Notes: generated by a model from the letters alone, not told the origin. A DNA stretch of 64,000 nt from Rhizobium sp. NZLR1 (GCF_017357385.1 NZ_CP071632.1:1431501-1495500), one strand, 5' to 3'. Counted from the first letter of the stretch, positions 40,057 through 48,372 are shown. Made by a program: numbers and translations.

Positions 40057-40416
40057 CTATTTCCCATCCTGGATGGCATAAGTCGGGCGCACTTCGATTG
40101 AGCAATATCTGAGGATCGGAAAACTGGACACGATCGTCTTCGCCTCCTCGATATTCTCGGCTTCGATCAGCACGAAACCACCGAGGTGCTCTTTGATTTC
40201 GGCAAAAGGACCATCGGTCGCGGAGGCTTCGCCGTTGCGCAGGCGGACGGTGATCGCCGCTGACGGTTCATGCAAGGCGAGCGCCACCAGCAGATGACCG
40301 CTCTCGCGCCAGCGATTGTCGCTGGTGATGCACTCCTGTGTGAGCGCATCCCATTCGGTCTGAGGAACCAGCTTGCTTTTTTCCGTGTCGAACCAGATCT
40401 GGCATAGAAACTTCAT
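40057..40416 (-). CDS. DGPF/YCII-domain protein 2
   Basis: A 119-residue paralogue of its neighbours. It starts MKFLCQIWFDTEKSK after a strong AGGAGGTACCA binding site and carries ATDGPFAEIKEHLGGFVLIE. It is 10 bases downstream of paralogue 1 and joined to paralogue 3. Longer frames reaching 40482 overlap the upstream gene and are not needed. Role unknown beyond the family's association with ECF42. Confidence 0.88.
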   Translation of the reverse strand: MKFLCQIWFDTEKSKLVPQTEWDALTQECITSDNRWRESGHLLVALALHEPSAAITVRLRNGEASATDGPFAEIKEHLGGFVLIEAENIEEAKTIVSSFPILRYCSIEVRPTYAIQDGK

Positions 40417-40426
40417 TGGTACCTCC

Positions 40427-40783
40427 TCATTGAGCTGCGAATTCGTGGATGGGCCGCACCTCGATCGCGCCGAGCTTGGCAAGCGGGATGCCAGCGGCGA
40501 TGCGGATCGCGTCGTTGAGATCCTTGGCCTCGATCAGGATGAAGCCGCCGAGCGCCTCCTTGGTCTCGGTAAAGGGACCGTCCGTTACCGACATTTCACC
40601 GCCCCGCACCCTAACGGTCACCGCCGCTTTCGGCGACTGCAACGCCTGGGCGACGATCATATGTCCGCTTTCGACGAGGTCCTTGTCATAGTTCAAGGAG
40701 TTCGTGTCGAGCTTGGCCTTCTCCTCTTGCGTCATGGCGTCGAGCACGCCGTTATCGAACCAGACCTGACAGAGATATTTCAT
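40427..40783 (-). CDS. DGPF/YCII-domain protein 1
   Basis: A 118-residue YCII/DGPF protein and the first gene of the ECF42 operon. It starts MKYLCQVWFDNGVLDAMTQE after GGGAGGCTGTCCGCG, and carries VTDGPFTETKEALGGFILIE. The three tandem copies share the MKxLCQ(I/V)WFD opening and the DGPF loop, so they arose by duplication. A TGTCGA-N17-CGTC element ends 38 bases before the start. Confidence 0.9.
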   Translation of the reverse strand: MKYLCQVWFDNGVLDAMTQEEKAKLDTNSLNYDKDLVESGHMIVAQALQSPKAAVTVRVRGGEMSVTDGPFTETKEALGGFILIEAKDLNDAIRIAAGIPLAKLGAIEVRPIHEFAAQ

Positions 40784-40820
40784 CGCGGACAGCCTCCCTT
40801 GCGGCGCTTCAATGACTCTG

Positions 40821-40847
40821 GACGATCGAGCTTCGCGCATTTCGACA
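40821..40847 (-). promoter_or_regulatory. ECF42-type promoter for the DGPF-sigma operon
   Basis: On the minus strand TGTCGA (40847-40842) is followed after 17 bases by CGTC (40824-40821), 38 bases before the first operon ATG. TGTCGA at -35 and CGA/TC at -10 is the motif reported for ECF42 sigma factors, so the operon is probably self-activated. Confidence 0.7.
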
Positions 40848-40877
40848 TCGCCCTAAAAAAACTTTTGGTGGGTCGGC

Positions 40878-40905
40878 TGTCGAAACGGCAAGTCAGCACT
40901 CGACA
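40878..40905. promoter_or_regulatory. Second, two-way ECF42-type promoter element
   Basis: On the plus strand TGTCGA (40878-40883), 17 bases, then CGAC (40901-40904). Because the right end is TCGACA, the same block read on the minus strand is also TGTCGA-N17-CGAC. It lies 34 bases before the ATG of the small membrane protein at 40939, placing that gene in the sigma factor's likely regulon. Confidence 0.6.
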
Positions 40906-40938
40906 AGGCTTCATCGAAACCTGTCGAGGAGAACGACA

Positions 40939-41157
40939 ATGAGCATTCTTGAAATCGCGCTGGCAAGCCAGATCTGGGCACGTCGCCATGAAAAGCGTCA
41001 GCAGGAGTTCCTCGAAAGCGATGGGCTGAAGATTCTCCAGCGCGTCGCTTTCGCCTTCCTGGCCTTCACCCTGTTGATCGCAGGGCTGAATATTGCCGCT
41101 GGCAGGCCGCAGACGCTTGCACAGCGCTCAGTGCCTGTTGTGATGACAGGCCGATGA
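40939..41157 (+). CDS. Small single-pass membrane protein
   Basis: A 72-residue protein beginning MSILEIALASQIWARRHEKR, with one membrane helix at about residues 36-55 (VAFAFLAFTLLIAGLNIAAG) and a short outer tail. The start follows GAGGAGAACGACA. No known family. It is divergent from the ECF42 operon, and an ECF42-type promoter element precedes it, so it may take part in the same response. The function is unknown. Confidence 0.7.
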   Translation: MSILEIALASQIWARRHEKRQQEFLESDGLKILQRVAFAFLAFTLLIAGLNIAAGRPQTLAQRSVPVVMTGR

Positions 41158-41166
41158 GGAAACGGC

Positions 41167-42669
41167 CTATTGGAAGGCCGTTTCGAAGAAGCTGCGCAGC
41201 TTGCGCGAATGCAGCGCTTCCGTCGGCATGGCGGCAAGCTTCTGCACGGCGCGGATGCCGATCTGCAGATGCTGGTTGACCTGTGTGCGGTAGAAGGCCG
41301 TCGCCATGCCCGGCAGCTTCAATTCGCCGTGCAGCGGCTTGTCGGAAACGCAGAGCAGCGTGCCGTAGGGCACGCGGAAGCGGAAGCCGTTGGCGGCGAT
41401 CGTCGCCGATTCCATGTCGAGCGCGATTGCGCGCGCCTGGGACAGCCGCTTCACCGGCCCGCGCTGGTCGCGCAGTTCCCAGTTGCGGTTGTCGATCGTC
41501 CCGACGGTGCCGGTGCGCATGATGCGTTTCAGCTCGAAGCCCTCGTAGCCGGTGATTTCGGCAACGGCTGCCTCAAGCGCCACCTGCACTTCGGCCAGCG
41601 CCGGGATCGGCACCCAGACCGGCAGATCGTCGTCGAGAACATGGTCCTCGCGCATATAAGCATGGGCAAGCACATAATCGCCGAGCCGCTGGCTGTTGCG
41701 AAGACCGGCGCAGTGGCCGAGCATCAGCCAGGCATGCGGGCGCAGCACGGCGACATGATCGGTGATCGTCTTGGCGTTGGAGGGGCCGACGCCGATATTG
41801 ATCATGGTGATCCCGGCATGGCCCTTCTTCTTTAGATGGTAAGCCGGCATCTGCGGCAGGCGCGTAAGCGCCGCATCGGTTTCCGGCGCGCTCGAGCCGG
41901 GCAGGGTGACGATGTTGCCGGGCTCGACGAAGGCCGTATAGCCGTCGCCGCCCTCCGCCATCAGCTTGCGAGCCCAGCTGCAAAATTCGTCGATATAGAA
42001 CTGATAGTTCGTGAACAGCACGAAATTCTGAAAATGCTCGGCATGCGTCGCCGTATAATGCGACAGACGGGCGAGCGAATAGTCGATGCGTTGCGCGGTG
42101 AATGGCGCAAGCGGCGAGGGCTCTCCCGGTGGCGGGATATATTCGCCGTTGGCGATCTCGTCATCGGTGGTGTTGAGGTCGGGCGTGTCGAAAATATCGC
42201 GCATCGGAACGTCGATGAAGGCGTTTGTCGATGCTTCCACATGCGCACCCTCGCCGAAGGCGAAATGCAAGGGGATCGGCGTCGTCGATTCCGACACGAT
42301 GACCGGAACATTGTGGCTCTTCACCAGGAGCGCCAGCTGCTCCTTCAAGTAATGCTTGAAGAGCTTCGGCCGGGTGACTGTCGTCGTATAGATGCCCGGT
42401 GCCGTGACATGGCCGTAGGAAAGGCGCGAATCGACATGGCCGAAGCTTGTCGTCTCGATGCTGACCTGCGGATAGAAAGCACGATAGCGCGAGGAGATCG
42501 GAGCGCCCTGCGCCAGCTCGGTGAAGCTCTTGATCAGGAATGCCGTATTGCGCTCGTAAAGCGCCGTCAGCGCCTCCACCGCCTTGGCGGGATCATCAAA
42601 GCTCTGCGACTGGAAAGGGGGTGGCGAGGATATGTCGAGCGGCGACAAAGGGGAGATTCGTTTGTTCAT
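41167..42669 (-). CDS. amn: AMP nucleosidase
   Basis: A 500-residue enzyme that splits AMP into adenine and ribose 5-phosphate, balancing adenylate pools in the cytoplasm. The N-terminal AMP-binding regulatory domain covers about residues 20-190, and the C-terminal nucleoside-phosphorylase-like domain shows GITMINIGVGPSNAKTITDH and ALDMESATIAANGFRFRVPY. Length and motifs fit Amn. An inverted repeat AAACGGCC/GGCCGTTT (41160-41183) spans its stop codon and could serve as a weak two-way terminator. Confidence 0.95.
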   Translation of the reverse strand: MNKRISPLSPLDISSPPPFQSQSFDDPAKAVEALTALYERNTAFLIKSFTELAQGAPISSRYRAFYPQVSIETTSFGHVDSRLSYGHVTAPGIYTTTVTRPKLFKHYLKEQLALLVKSHNVPVIVSESTTPIPLHFAFGEGAHVEASTNAFIDVPMRDIFDTPDLNTTDDEIANGEYIPPPGEPSPLAPFTAQRIDYSLARLSHYTATHAEHFQNFVLFTNYQFYIDEFCSWARKLMAEGGDGYTAFVEPGNIVTLPGSSAPETDAALTRLPQMPAYHLKKKGHAGITMINIGVGPSNAKTITDHVAVLRPHAWLMLGHCAGLRNSQRLGDYVLAHAYMREDHVLDDDLPVWVPIPALAEVQVALEAAVAEITGYEGFELKRIMRTGTVGTIDNRNWELRDQRGPVKRLSQARAIALDMESATIAANGFRFRVPYGTLLCVSDKPLHGELKLPGMATAFYRTQVNQHLQIGIRAVQKLAAMPTEALHSRKLRSFFETAFQ

Positions 42670-42757
42670 GACGCATTATAGAGAGTTGTTTTTGACAAGC
42701 AAACGACGCGCGCCGGCGGAATCCGATTATTTTATCGTCTTCCGCGTCAGATGCCGC

Positions 42758-42937
42758 TCACTGCACCGATGGCGCGCAGAAGGTGCCGTTTCTCTCCAGG
42801 CAGGTATAGCTCGCCCCGAAATGCGACTGTGCGCCACCGCCGCCATTGTGCACCACCACCGCCGAAAACGTGATCGCGAAGATCGCCGCAAACAGTGTGA
42901 TGATGCTGAAACGCCTTGCCAGAATATACATGTCCAT
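42758..42937 (-). CDS. Small secreted or membrane-anchored protein with two Cys
   Basis: A 59-residue protein starting MDMYILARRFSIITLFAAIF, with one hydrophobic segment (about residues 10-30). The Gly-rich outer part ends CLERNGTFCAPSVQ, where the two Cys could form a disulfide. The ATG at 42937 follows GGGGGCAAGGCA. The start is uncertain (an ATG seven codons upstream is possible). It is not a recognised family. It lies 88 bases upstream of amn on the same strand. Confidence 0.55.
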   Translation of the reverse strand: MDMYILARRFSIITLFAAIFAITFSAVVVHNGGGGAQSHFGASYTCLERNGTFCAPSVQ

Positions 42938-43202
42938 TGCCTTGCCCCCGATACGCAACTCTATCGTGACAAGGGTTTTGCCATGGGGCGGCTGAATGAG
43001 TGCTGAGATACCGGTTCATCCAGCGTTCAGCTTGCCGGGGAGGCTCGGGCGGGTTGCGGAGGGGATTTACAAGGGTTCGCCAGGCCCGGCTCAACGCGTT
43101 CGATTTTGCCGGGTCGCTTGGGTGAAGGGGCGGAAAAGGGCCGCTGGCATGCCGGGGCGTTGGCATGCCCCGCGTTTGGTGATCGTCGTGCAGCCGCCAG
43201 GC

Positions 43203-43541
43203 TCAGAGCCGTGTCCATGTCTGGGCCTTGCAGAGGACCTTCATCACGCAGCCTTGCATCCTCAGCGAATTGCCGGAAATCTTGCCCGAGCCGCTATAAG
43301 TCTTGTCGGCGGCCGGGTCGATGATCTCGCCGGCATAGCTGCCACCGGTTCCCGCAAGCGTGCCGATCTTCCGGCCGGCATATTTGCCGGTCTTCAGCGT
43401 CACGCAATAACTGCCGCCGCAGGAAGCGATCACCGCCGTATCGCCGGCGGCCGTCTTCCAGTTACCGACGATCGGCTCCTCGGCATGCGAGATCCCCGCG
43501 ATCATTGTTATGGCGGCGGCGAGAACGAAGCTGCGGATCAT
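43203..43541 (-). CDS. Secreted DUF2147-family protein
   Basis: A 112-residue periplasmic protein with a clear signal peptide (MIRSFVLAAAITMIAGISHA) and a DUF2147-like body: EEPIVGNWKTAAGDTAVIAS, YAGRKIGTLAGT, and two Cys pairs (SCGGSYC and MQGCVMKVLC). The ATG at 43541 has GGAGGAAA upstream; the 73-residue extension of the frame precedes the signal peptide and is not coding. Role unknown; relatives are small beta-rich envelope proteins. Confidence 0.82.
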   Translation of the reverse strand: MIRSFVLAAAITMIAGISHAEEPIVGNWKTAAGDTAVIASCGGSYCVTLKTGKYAGRKIGTLAGTGGSYAGEIIDPAADKTYSGSGKISGNSLRMQGCVMKVLCKAQTWTRL

Positions 43542-43881
43542 CTTTTCCTCCATGATGTCCCTGATCGGCCGCGAAACTAACTGACGCGAACGTAAAGGTA
43601 AATAAGCATGGTTGTTATCCCGCAGACTGGGCAAAAGACGCGAGAAAAAGCCGTGCGGCGGCCTTTCAAAAATATCGCCTGCTGATTTCATGATGAACGA
43701 TCCCTTTATTTTCAGATCTGAATCTTTCGTAAAATTCGAGCGAAAATCCCTAATCCGCAAGGCATCTGATGTTTAACAAAAACCCAAATTTACCAAGCAT
43801 TTGCACTTTGTTTGTCTAGAATTAATCATGCATTTTAGGCGTTTTTTGAAAGCCGTTTGGCATAGTGAACCCATCAAACGA
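43542..43881. other. AT-rich intergenic stretch upstream of the Sel1 gene
   Basis: No gene seen. Bases 43760-43860 are markedly richer in A and T than the surroundings. They include a possible promoter TTGCAC-N16-TAATCA near 43801-43828, driving the structured leader and Sel1 gene to the right. The promoter call is weak. Confidence 0.35.
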
Positions 43882-43975
43882 GCGGGGCAAACCCGCCGGA
43901 CCGCAAGGGCCGCAAGCCGCGATAGACGGCAAGGCCCAGAGGTAAAACAGGGTAAGTCATAAACAGGCTAATAGG
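43882..43975 (+). promoter_or_regulatory. Structured 5' leader of the Sel1 gene, possible riboswitch
   Basis: Three hairpins stand in a row: GCGGG/CCCGC with a GCAAA loop (43882-43896), CGGACC/GGGCCG with a GCAA tetraloop (43897-43912), and GCCG/CGGC with a 7-base loop (43916-43930). A purine-rich single-stranded tail leads to the ATG. Fragments GGGCAAACC, a GNRA loop and CGCAAGCC occur in the order seen in cyclic-di-GMP-I riboswitches, but the fit is incomplete: the GG-ACGCAAAGCC block is altered. The structure is seen; the ligand is speculation. Confidence 0.35.
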
Positions 43976-43985
43976 GATAAAACCG

Positions 43986-44252
43986 ATGGCACGCTTTGAA
44001 ATGCACAATGCTGAAACGGCCACCATGGGTGGCGACAACAGCGCCGATGTCTTCTGCGAAATGGGTCTGATGTATGCGACCGGCCGCGGTTGCGAAGTCG
44101 ATCTTGTCGCAGCTCACAAATGGCTGAACATCGCCGCAATCAAGGGCAACGACCGCGCCGCCGAGCTTCGTGCCGACGTGGCCGCCGCAATGGACAAGAT
44201 GCAGCTCGTGGCAGCGCTACGCGCCGCCCGCGAGTGGATGACGGTTCACTGA
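43986..44252 (+). CDS. Small Sel1-repeat protein
   Basis: An 88-residue protein made essentially of one Sel1-like repeat pair (ADVFCEMGLMYATGRGCEVD then LVAAHKWLNIAAIKGNDRAA). There is no signal peptide, so it is probably a cytoplasmic helical adaptor. The ATG follows AATAGGGATAAAACCG. It is preceded by a folded leader and followed by a clean terminator, so it is a single transcription unit. Partner unknown. Confidence 0.82.
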   Translation: MARFEMHNAETATMGGDNSADVFCEMGLMYATGRGCEVDLVAAHKWLNIAAIKGNDRAAELRADVAAAMDKMQLVAALRAAREWMTVH

Positions 44253-44346
44253 CATTGTCCTGCCGGCAAATCGGCAGGAACGATATAACAACCTCGAAAA
44301 GAGGGGCTGGCGGGCACTTTAGATGGGGCCGACGCCGGGAGAACGG

Positions 44347-44390
44347 AACCGCGACCGGATCCTCCACCCGGTCGCGGTTCTCGCTGTTTT
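44347..44390 (+). terminator. Rho-independent terminator after the Sel1 gene
   Basis: A perfect 12-bp stem AACCGCGACCGG/CCGGTCGCGGTT (44347-44358 and 44368-44379) followed by TTTT at 44387-44390. Confidence 0.8.
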
Positions 44391-44452
44391 ACAGCAAAGA
44401 GTGAGAGCATGATGCCGCCCGAAAACCGCTGACATTTTCGGCACATGCTCCA

Positions 44453-45565
44453 TCAGCCGATCTGTTTCAGCACCTGCGGCAGGGTTTCTTCGAGAAGCGC
44501 CATATCCGCCTCTGGCCCGACGCTGACGCGAATGCAGCGATTGAGGGGCGCCACGCCAGGCATGCGGATGAAGACGCCGCGTTCCATCAGACCGTCGACG
44601 ATCGCCCTGGCATATGCGCCGTCGCGGCCGGCGTCGATCGCCACGAAATTCGTTGCCGAGGGCAGGGGCTCAAGGCCGTTTGCCCGGGCGATACCGCCGA
44701 TCCGGTCGCGCGCCGCGTGGATTTTCCCGACCACCTCGACGAGATAGGCCTGGTCCTTGAGGGCGGCGAGCGCTGCGGCCGTCGCCAACCGGTTCATGCC
44801 GAAATGATTGCGGATCTTGTCGAAGGCCTGCGCCGTGCCGGCGGCCGAGATCACGTAGCCGGTGCGCGAGCCGGCAAGCCCGTAGGCTTTGGAGAAAGTG
44901 CGGGTGCGAACGACGTTCGGCAGGTCGATAAGCGAGGAAATCGACGGCAGCGACCCTGCCGGCCCGGTCTCGCTATAGGCCTCGTCGAGCACCATCAGCG
45001 TCGTCTCGGGCAGCGCCCGGGCGAAAGCGACGATCCTGTCGGCATCCCACCAGCTCCCCATAGGATTGTCGGGATTGGCGAAATAGACGAGCGGCGCATT
45101 CTCGCGCTTCACGGCATCCAGCAGCCCGTCGAGATCCTCACGGTCGTTTGCGTAGCGAACCGTCACCAGTCGGCCGTCGAAACCGGTCACATGGAAGTTG
45201 AAGGTCGGGTAGGCGCCAAGCGAAGTGACGACAGGCGCGCCCGGCTCGATCACCAGCCGGACGATTTGGCCGAGCAATTCGTCGATGCCGCTGCCGATGG
45301 CGATATTGGTGGCCGAGACGCCGAGATGGGCGGCAAGCGCTTGCCTGAGCGCGAAATTTTCCGGATCATTGTATTTCCAGATATTGCCGGCCTCCTCGCG
45401 CATCGCCGCAAAGACGGAAGGGGCTGGACCAAAGCCGTTCTCATTGGCGCCGATACGGGCCAAAACGGCAAGTCCGCGTTGGCGCTCGATCGCCTCGGGG
45501 CCGACGAAAGGAACTGTGGAAGGCAGGGCGCTGGCAAGAGGCGTGAAGCGCGAAAAGGCGGACAT
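44453..45565 (-). CDS. PLP aminotransferase, histidinol-phosphate type
   Basis: A 370-residue class I/II aminotransferase related to HisC. Visible parts are GSGIDELLGQIVRLVIEPGA, FANPDNPMGSWW, VLDEAYSETG and the Schiff-base motif FSKAYGLAGSRTGY. The ATG at 45565 (MSAFSRFTPLAS) is preferred over a 22-residue extension. It lies apart from his genes, so it may act on another amino acid such as an aromatic one; the substrate is unresolved. Confidence 0.86.
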   Translation of the reverse strand: MSAFSRFTPLASALPSTVPFVGPEAIERQRGLAVLARIGANENGFGPAPSVFAAMREEAGNIWKYNDPENFALRQALAAHLGVSATNIAIGSGIDELLGQIVRLVIEPGAPVVTSLGAYPTFNFHVTGFDGRLVTVRYANDREDLDGLLDAVKRENAPLVYFANPDNPMGSWWDADRIVAFARALPETTLMVLDEAYSETGPAGSLPSISSLIDLPNVVRTRTFSKAYGLAGSRTGYVISAAGTAQAFDKIRNHFGMNRLATAAALAALKDQAYLVEVVGKIHAARDRIGGIARANGLEPLPSATNFVAIDAGRDGAYARAIVDGLMERGVFIRMPGVAPLNRCIRVSVGPEADMALLEETLPQVLKQIG

Positions 45566-45725
45566 GCGACGGCGGTTTCCCGGATATCGTGACAATTGGC
45601 GAAACAATAGGCCCGGGCACGGCCAACGCAAGCAAGATTATTTCCGCAACGGCAGCCCAGCGCGTCTTTTCAGACGCGCGAGACGCCAATCCCGATTCAA
45701 GGAATTATGCAGCCTCTTGGCCTGT

Positions 45726-46127
45726 TCACGCCCGGAAGATCGGCCCGCGCCGGGCGGCGATCGCTTCCATATTGCCGACGAGGAAATCGGTGCGGACGAC
45801 GCGGCGCAGAACCTCGGGGTCCATAATGTTGATGAACCGCACGCCGATGCGTTCCTTGTGACGATAGACTTCGGCGCATCCGATGCGATAGGCGAGGCCG
45901 AGAATGTTGAGATAATAATGCTTCGGCAGGCCGGCCGTGGTCGATACGACAAACGTCGCGCCACCCTGGGAAATATCGATGATCTCGGCGCTTCGCATCG
46001 AGACGCCTGTGAGGCACGGCCGGACGGCGACGATGCGGGCTGGCCGCTTGACGCTGAATTCTTCCCAGCGCAGGTCGTAAACAGCGGACTTCACCGTGGC
46101 AAGGTGTGTGGCGCGGAGCATAGACAT
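45726..46127 (-). CDS. PilZ-like domain protein A
   Basis: A 133-residue protein. The core (about residues 30-115) matches the PilZ beta-barrel pattern found in many rhizobial small proteins: MRSAEIIDISQGGATFVVS, then LNILGLAYRIGCAEVYR and RIGVRFINIMD. PilZ domains bind cyclic di-GMP through RxxxR and (D/N)xSxxG; the second motif is DISQGG here, and VKRPARIVAVR may hold the first. The ATG at 46127 follows GGAGAATGTGA. A related protein is encoded at 48638. Confidence 0.75.
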   Translation of the reverse strand: MSMLRATHLATVKSAVYDLRWEEFSVKRPARIVAVRPCLTGVSMRSAEIIDISQGGATFVVSTTAGLPKHYYLNILGLAYRIGCAEVYRHKERIGVRFINIMDPEVLRRVVRTDFLVGNMEAIAARRGPIFRA

Positions 46128-46362
46128 TCACATTCTCCGTCAGGACGCATTTGGGGTCTATGATCTCGATCAGGGCGGTTTTGATCGAGCAAGCTGGTCT
46201 TCATCCCGAGCAATCTGGTCTTGCTCCCAACCAAGGTCACATGAATGTTTTGCACATTCGTCAAATATAAAATTACAATTTTAACGAGTTCAAACTTTGT
46301 TCCTATGCGGGACGCCGTCATGTCCATTATCGGGACGCGGGCTTTCACTCCTTGGTATCGTT

Positions 46363-46764
46363 TCAGGCAAGAATTCTGACGGCGAGATATCCGCCGCCGG
46401 CGGTCAGCGCCGTCAGCAACGTGCCCCACGCCATGTCGACAAGGCTCATGGCGAGTGGCCAGTTGCGGAGTGTGGCAAGATTGGTGACGTCATAGGTGCC
46501 ATAGGCCGCCAATCCTAGAATGGCGCCGTGAAGAAACGCTGTGGCGATCGAGCCTGCCGACAGCGCGGGCAGCACTGCAAGCACGACCACTGCGGCGGCG
46601 AAGAACAGGTAGAACAATGCGGCGACCGCTAGATTGGGGGAAGGGAGCATCAGCGCCCCCAACTGGTCGCGATAAAAGTTGCGGGCGATGAGGCCAAGCC
46701 ATATCCCGTCGCAGACGAGCAGGGTGAGAAAGGTGCCGGCATAGGCCAACAGTGATGTCTTCAT
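46363..46764 (-). CDS. DUF2177-family membrane protein
   Basis: A 133-residue protein with four hydrophobic helices starting MKTSLLAYAGTFLTLLVCDG and containing the family's DGIWLGLIARNFYRDQLG and AAYGTYDVTNLATLRNWP. The ATG at 46764 follows GGGAGATTGACG. Function unknown. It is divergent from the attachment-protein gene, with 161 bases between. Confidence 0.88.
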   Translation of the reverse strand: MKTSLLAYAGTFLTLLVCDGIWLGLIARNFYRDQLGALMLPSPNLAVAALFYLFFAAAVVVLAVLPALSAGSIATAFLHGAILGLAAYGTYDVTNLATLRNWPLAMSLVDMAWGTLLTALTAGGGYLAVRILA

Positions 46765-46925
46765 CGTCAATCTCCCGAACCTGCCTTTTCTACGCAGCAA
46801 GGGCCGACCGGATTGCCGCCCGTTCGATTTCGGTGCAATTTTCCCGAACTCTTTCAACTGCCGGGCGTTCTGCCTTGATCGATGACGCAGGGCGCGCTTC
46901 GAATGACGACAGCGAGGAGTTGAAA

Positions 46926-47372
46926 ATGGCCAACGTTAAAATCCCTTTGGAATCATGGGTTGTGGTCTGTGACGGAGCCAAGGCTCTGATCATGCAGAAC
47001 GCGGGCGATGCCCAACTGATGAACCTGAAGGTGCTGGAAACCCTGACGCAGCCGAGCGCGCCGGATCGCGAGATTGGCGCCGATAAGCCCGGCCGAACCC
47101 ATGCAGCAAATGGCTTCAGCGGCAGCGCTGTCGAGGAGACCAGCTGGCAGGATCAGGCCGAAGCCGAATTCCTGAAACAGGTGGCGGAAAAGCTTGACGA
47201 ACTGGTGCAGGAAAAGAGTGCCCGCCGCATCGTTATCGTCGCACCGCCAAAAGCGCTCGGCACATTGCGGCCGGCGCTCAGCGCCGATACCCAGGCCGTG
47301 ATCACCGCGGAAGTGGCGAAGGACTATACGAATATGCCGGTCGATGAGATCGAGCGCCATCTCGCCGCCTGA
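46926..47372 (+). CDS. Host-attachment-family protein
   Basis: A 148-residue soluble protein of the family annotated as required for attachment to host cells, a bacterial archaeo-eukaryotic-release-factor-like domain. It has IPLESWVVVCDGAKALIMQN at the start, a DREIGADKPGRTHAAN segment, and RRIVIVAPPKALGTLRPAL. The ATG follows CGAGGAGTTGAAA. No signal peptide, so a direct adhesin role is unlikely; the molecular function is not settled. A terminator follows. Confidence 0.85.
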   Translation: MANVKIPLESWVVVCDGAKALIMQNAGDAQLMNLKVLETLTQPSAPDREIGADKPGRTHAANGFSGSAVEETSWQDQAEAEFLKQVAEKLDELVQEKSARRIVIVAPPKALGTLRPALSADTQAVITAEVAKDYTNMPVDEIERHLAA

Positions 47373-47449
47373 ACCGACAGAAGCCTATCGACAGCGCCGC
47401 GCGTCGATTCCGGCGCGTTAAGGACGCTGTACACTTTGAATGATGGGGG

Positions 47450-47475
47450 CGCGGGTCGAGAGGCCCGCGTTTTTG
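47450..47475 (+). terminator. Terminator after the attachment-family gene
   Basis: Stem CGCGGGTC/GGCCCGCG (47450-47457 and 47462-47469, one G-U pair) with a GAGA loop and TTTTT directly after. It ends just before the convergent LysR gene. Confidence 0.85.
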
Positions 47476-47477
47476 TG

Positions 47478-48344
47478 TCATATCGACGGCCTCTGCCCGG
47501 CAAACAGGTCTTCATGATCGGCAAAGAGTGCCGCCAGGCGGTCGATGACGATCCTGACCTCCGGCCGTTGCCGCTCGTCGTCATGCGCAACGATCCACAT
47601 TTCGTAGGTCAGTTCGTCGATGAGAGGCCCGGCGCGGACAAGGTGGCGTTCCGGGTCGCCGATGAAACATGGGAGCACGCCGCGGCCGGCGCCCCCACGG
47701 ATCAGGTAAAACAGCATATGCGGCGTGTTGGTCCAGCTGGTGATCCAGTAATCCGGCTGTTCGAACGTCCATTTGTCCGCCGGCGTGACGGCGGTATCGG
47801 TGCCGAGCGAGATCCAGTTGCAGTTGGCTTCGTCATAGTCTGCCGCCTGGTAAACCGCATGCGCCACCTTGACCGAGCGGCGGATCGCGACGTTACCGCT
47901 GTCCGGCCGGCTGTGGCCAACGGCGATATGCGCTTCCCGGTAGGTGAAATCGACGCTGGCATCAGAGGTCTTGTAGCACATGCGGAAACTGTCCTTCGGC
48001 GTCCAGACGCTGGCCAGATGGTCGGCGATGAAACGCGACGTCCAGCTGTCGGCGGCCGTCGAGACGATCGGCAGTGTCAGAACCTCGCCGCGCCAGTCGG
48101 AGATCGCACGCGCCGCATCCTGCATCAGCCGGACGCGGTCGAGCAGCTCCTGCCCGTCCCTCGCGAGCAGATAACCGGTGGGGCCGCGGCTGAACAGTGA
48201 TCGGCCCGTCACTCGTTCAAGCGCCAGCATCCGCCTACCGATCGTCGGCGCGCTGAGCCCGGTGCGCGCGGCTGCGGCCGAGAGCCCGCCGCCGGTCGCG
48301 ACATGGAAGAAAAGTTGCAGGTCGTCCCAGCTCGCATCTTTCAT
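47478..48344 (-). CDS. LysR-family transcriptional regulator
   Basis: A 288-residue regulator with an N-terminal helix-turn-helix (GGLSAAAARTGLSAPTIGRR, about residues 18-37) and a periplasmic-binding-like effector domain. It starts MKDASWDDLQLFFHVATGGG. The neighbouring genes are convergent or unrelated, so no target can be assigned by divergence. The effector is unknown. Confidence 0.9.
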   Translation of the reverse strand: MKDASWDDLQLFFHVATGGGLSAAAARTGLSAPTIGRRMLALERVTGRSLFSRGPTGYLLARDGQELLDRVRLMQDAARAISDWRGEVLTLPIVSTAADSWTSRFIADHLASVWTPKDSFRMCYKTSDASVDFTYREAHIAVGHSRPDSGNVAIRRSVKVAHAVYQAADYDEANCNWISLGTDTAVTPADKWTFEQPDYWITSWTNTPHMLFYLIRGGAGRGVLPCFIGDPERHLVRAGPLIDELTYEMWIVAHDDERQRPEVRIVIDRLAALFADHEDLFAGQRPSI

Positions 48345-48372
48345 GAATGAAAACCCCCTTTCCCCAGCGCCT

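Noticed and set aside
46091..46429. 112-codon minus-strand frame between the PilZ-like and DUF2177 genes
   Set aside because: Overlaps both neighbours and has patchy composition; no start signal.
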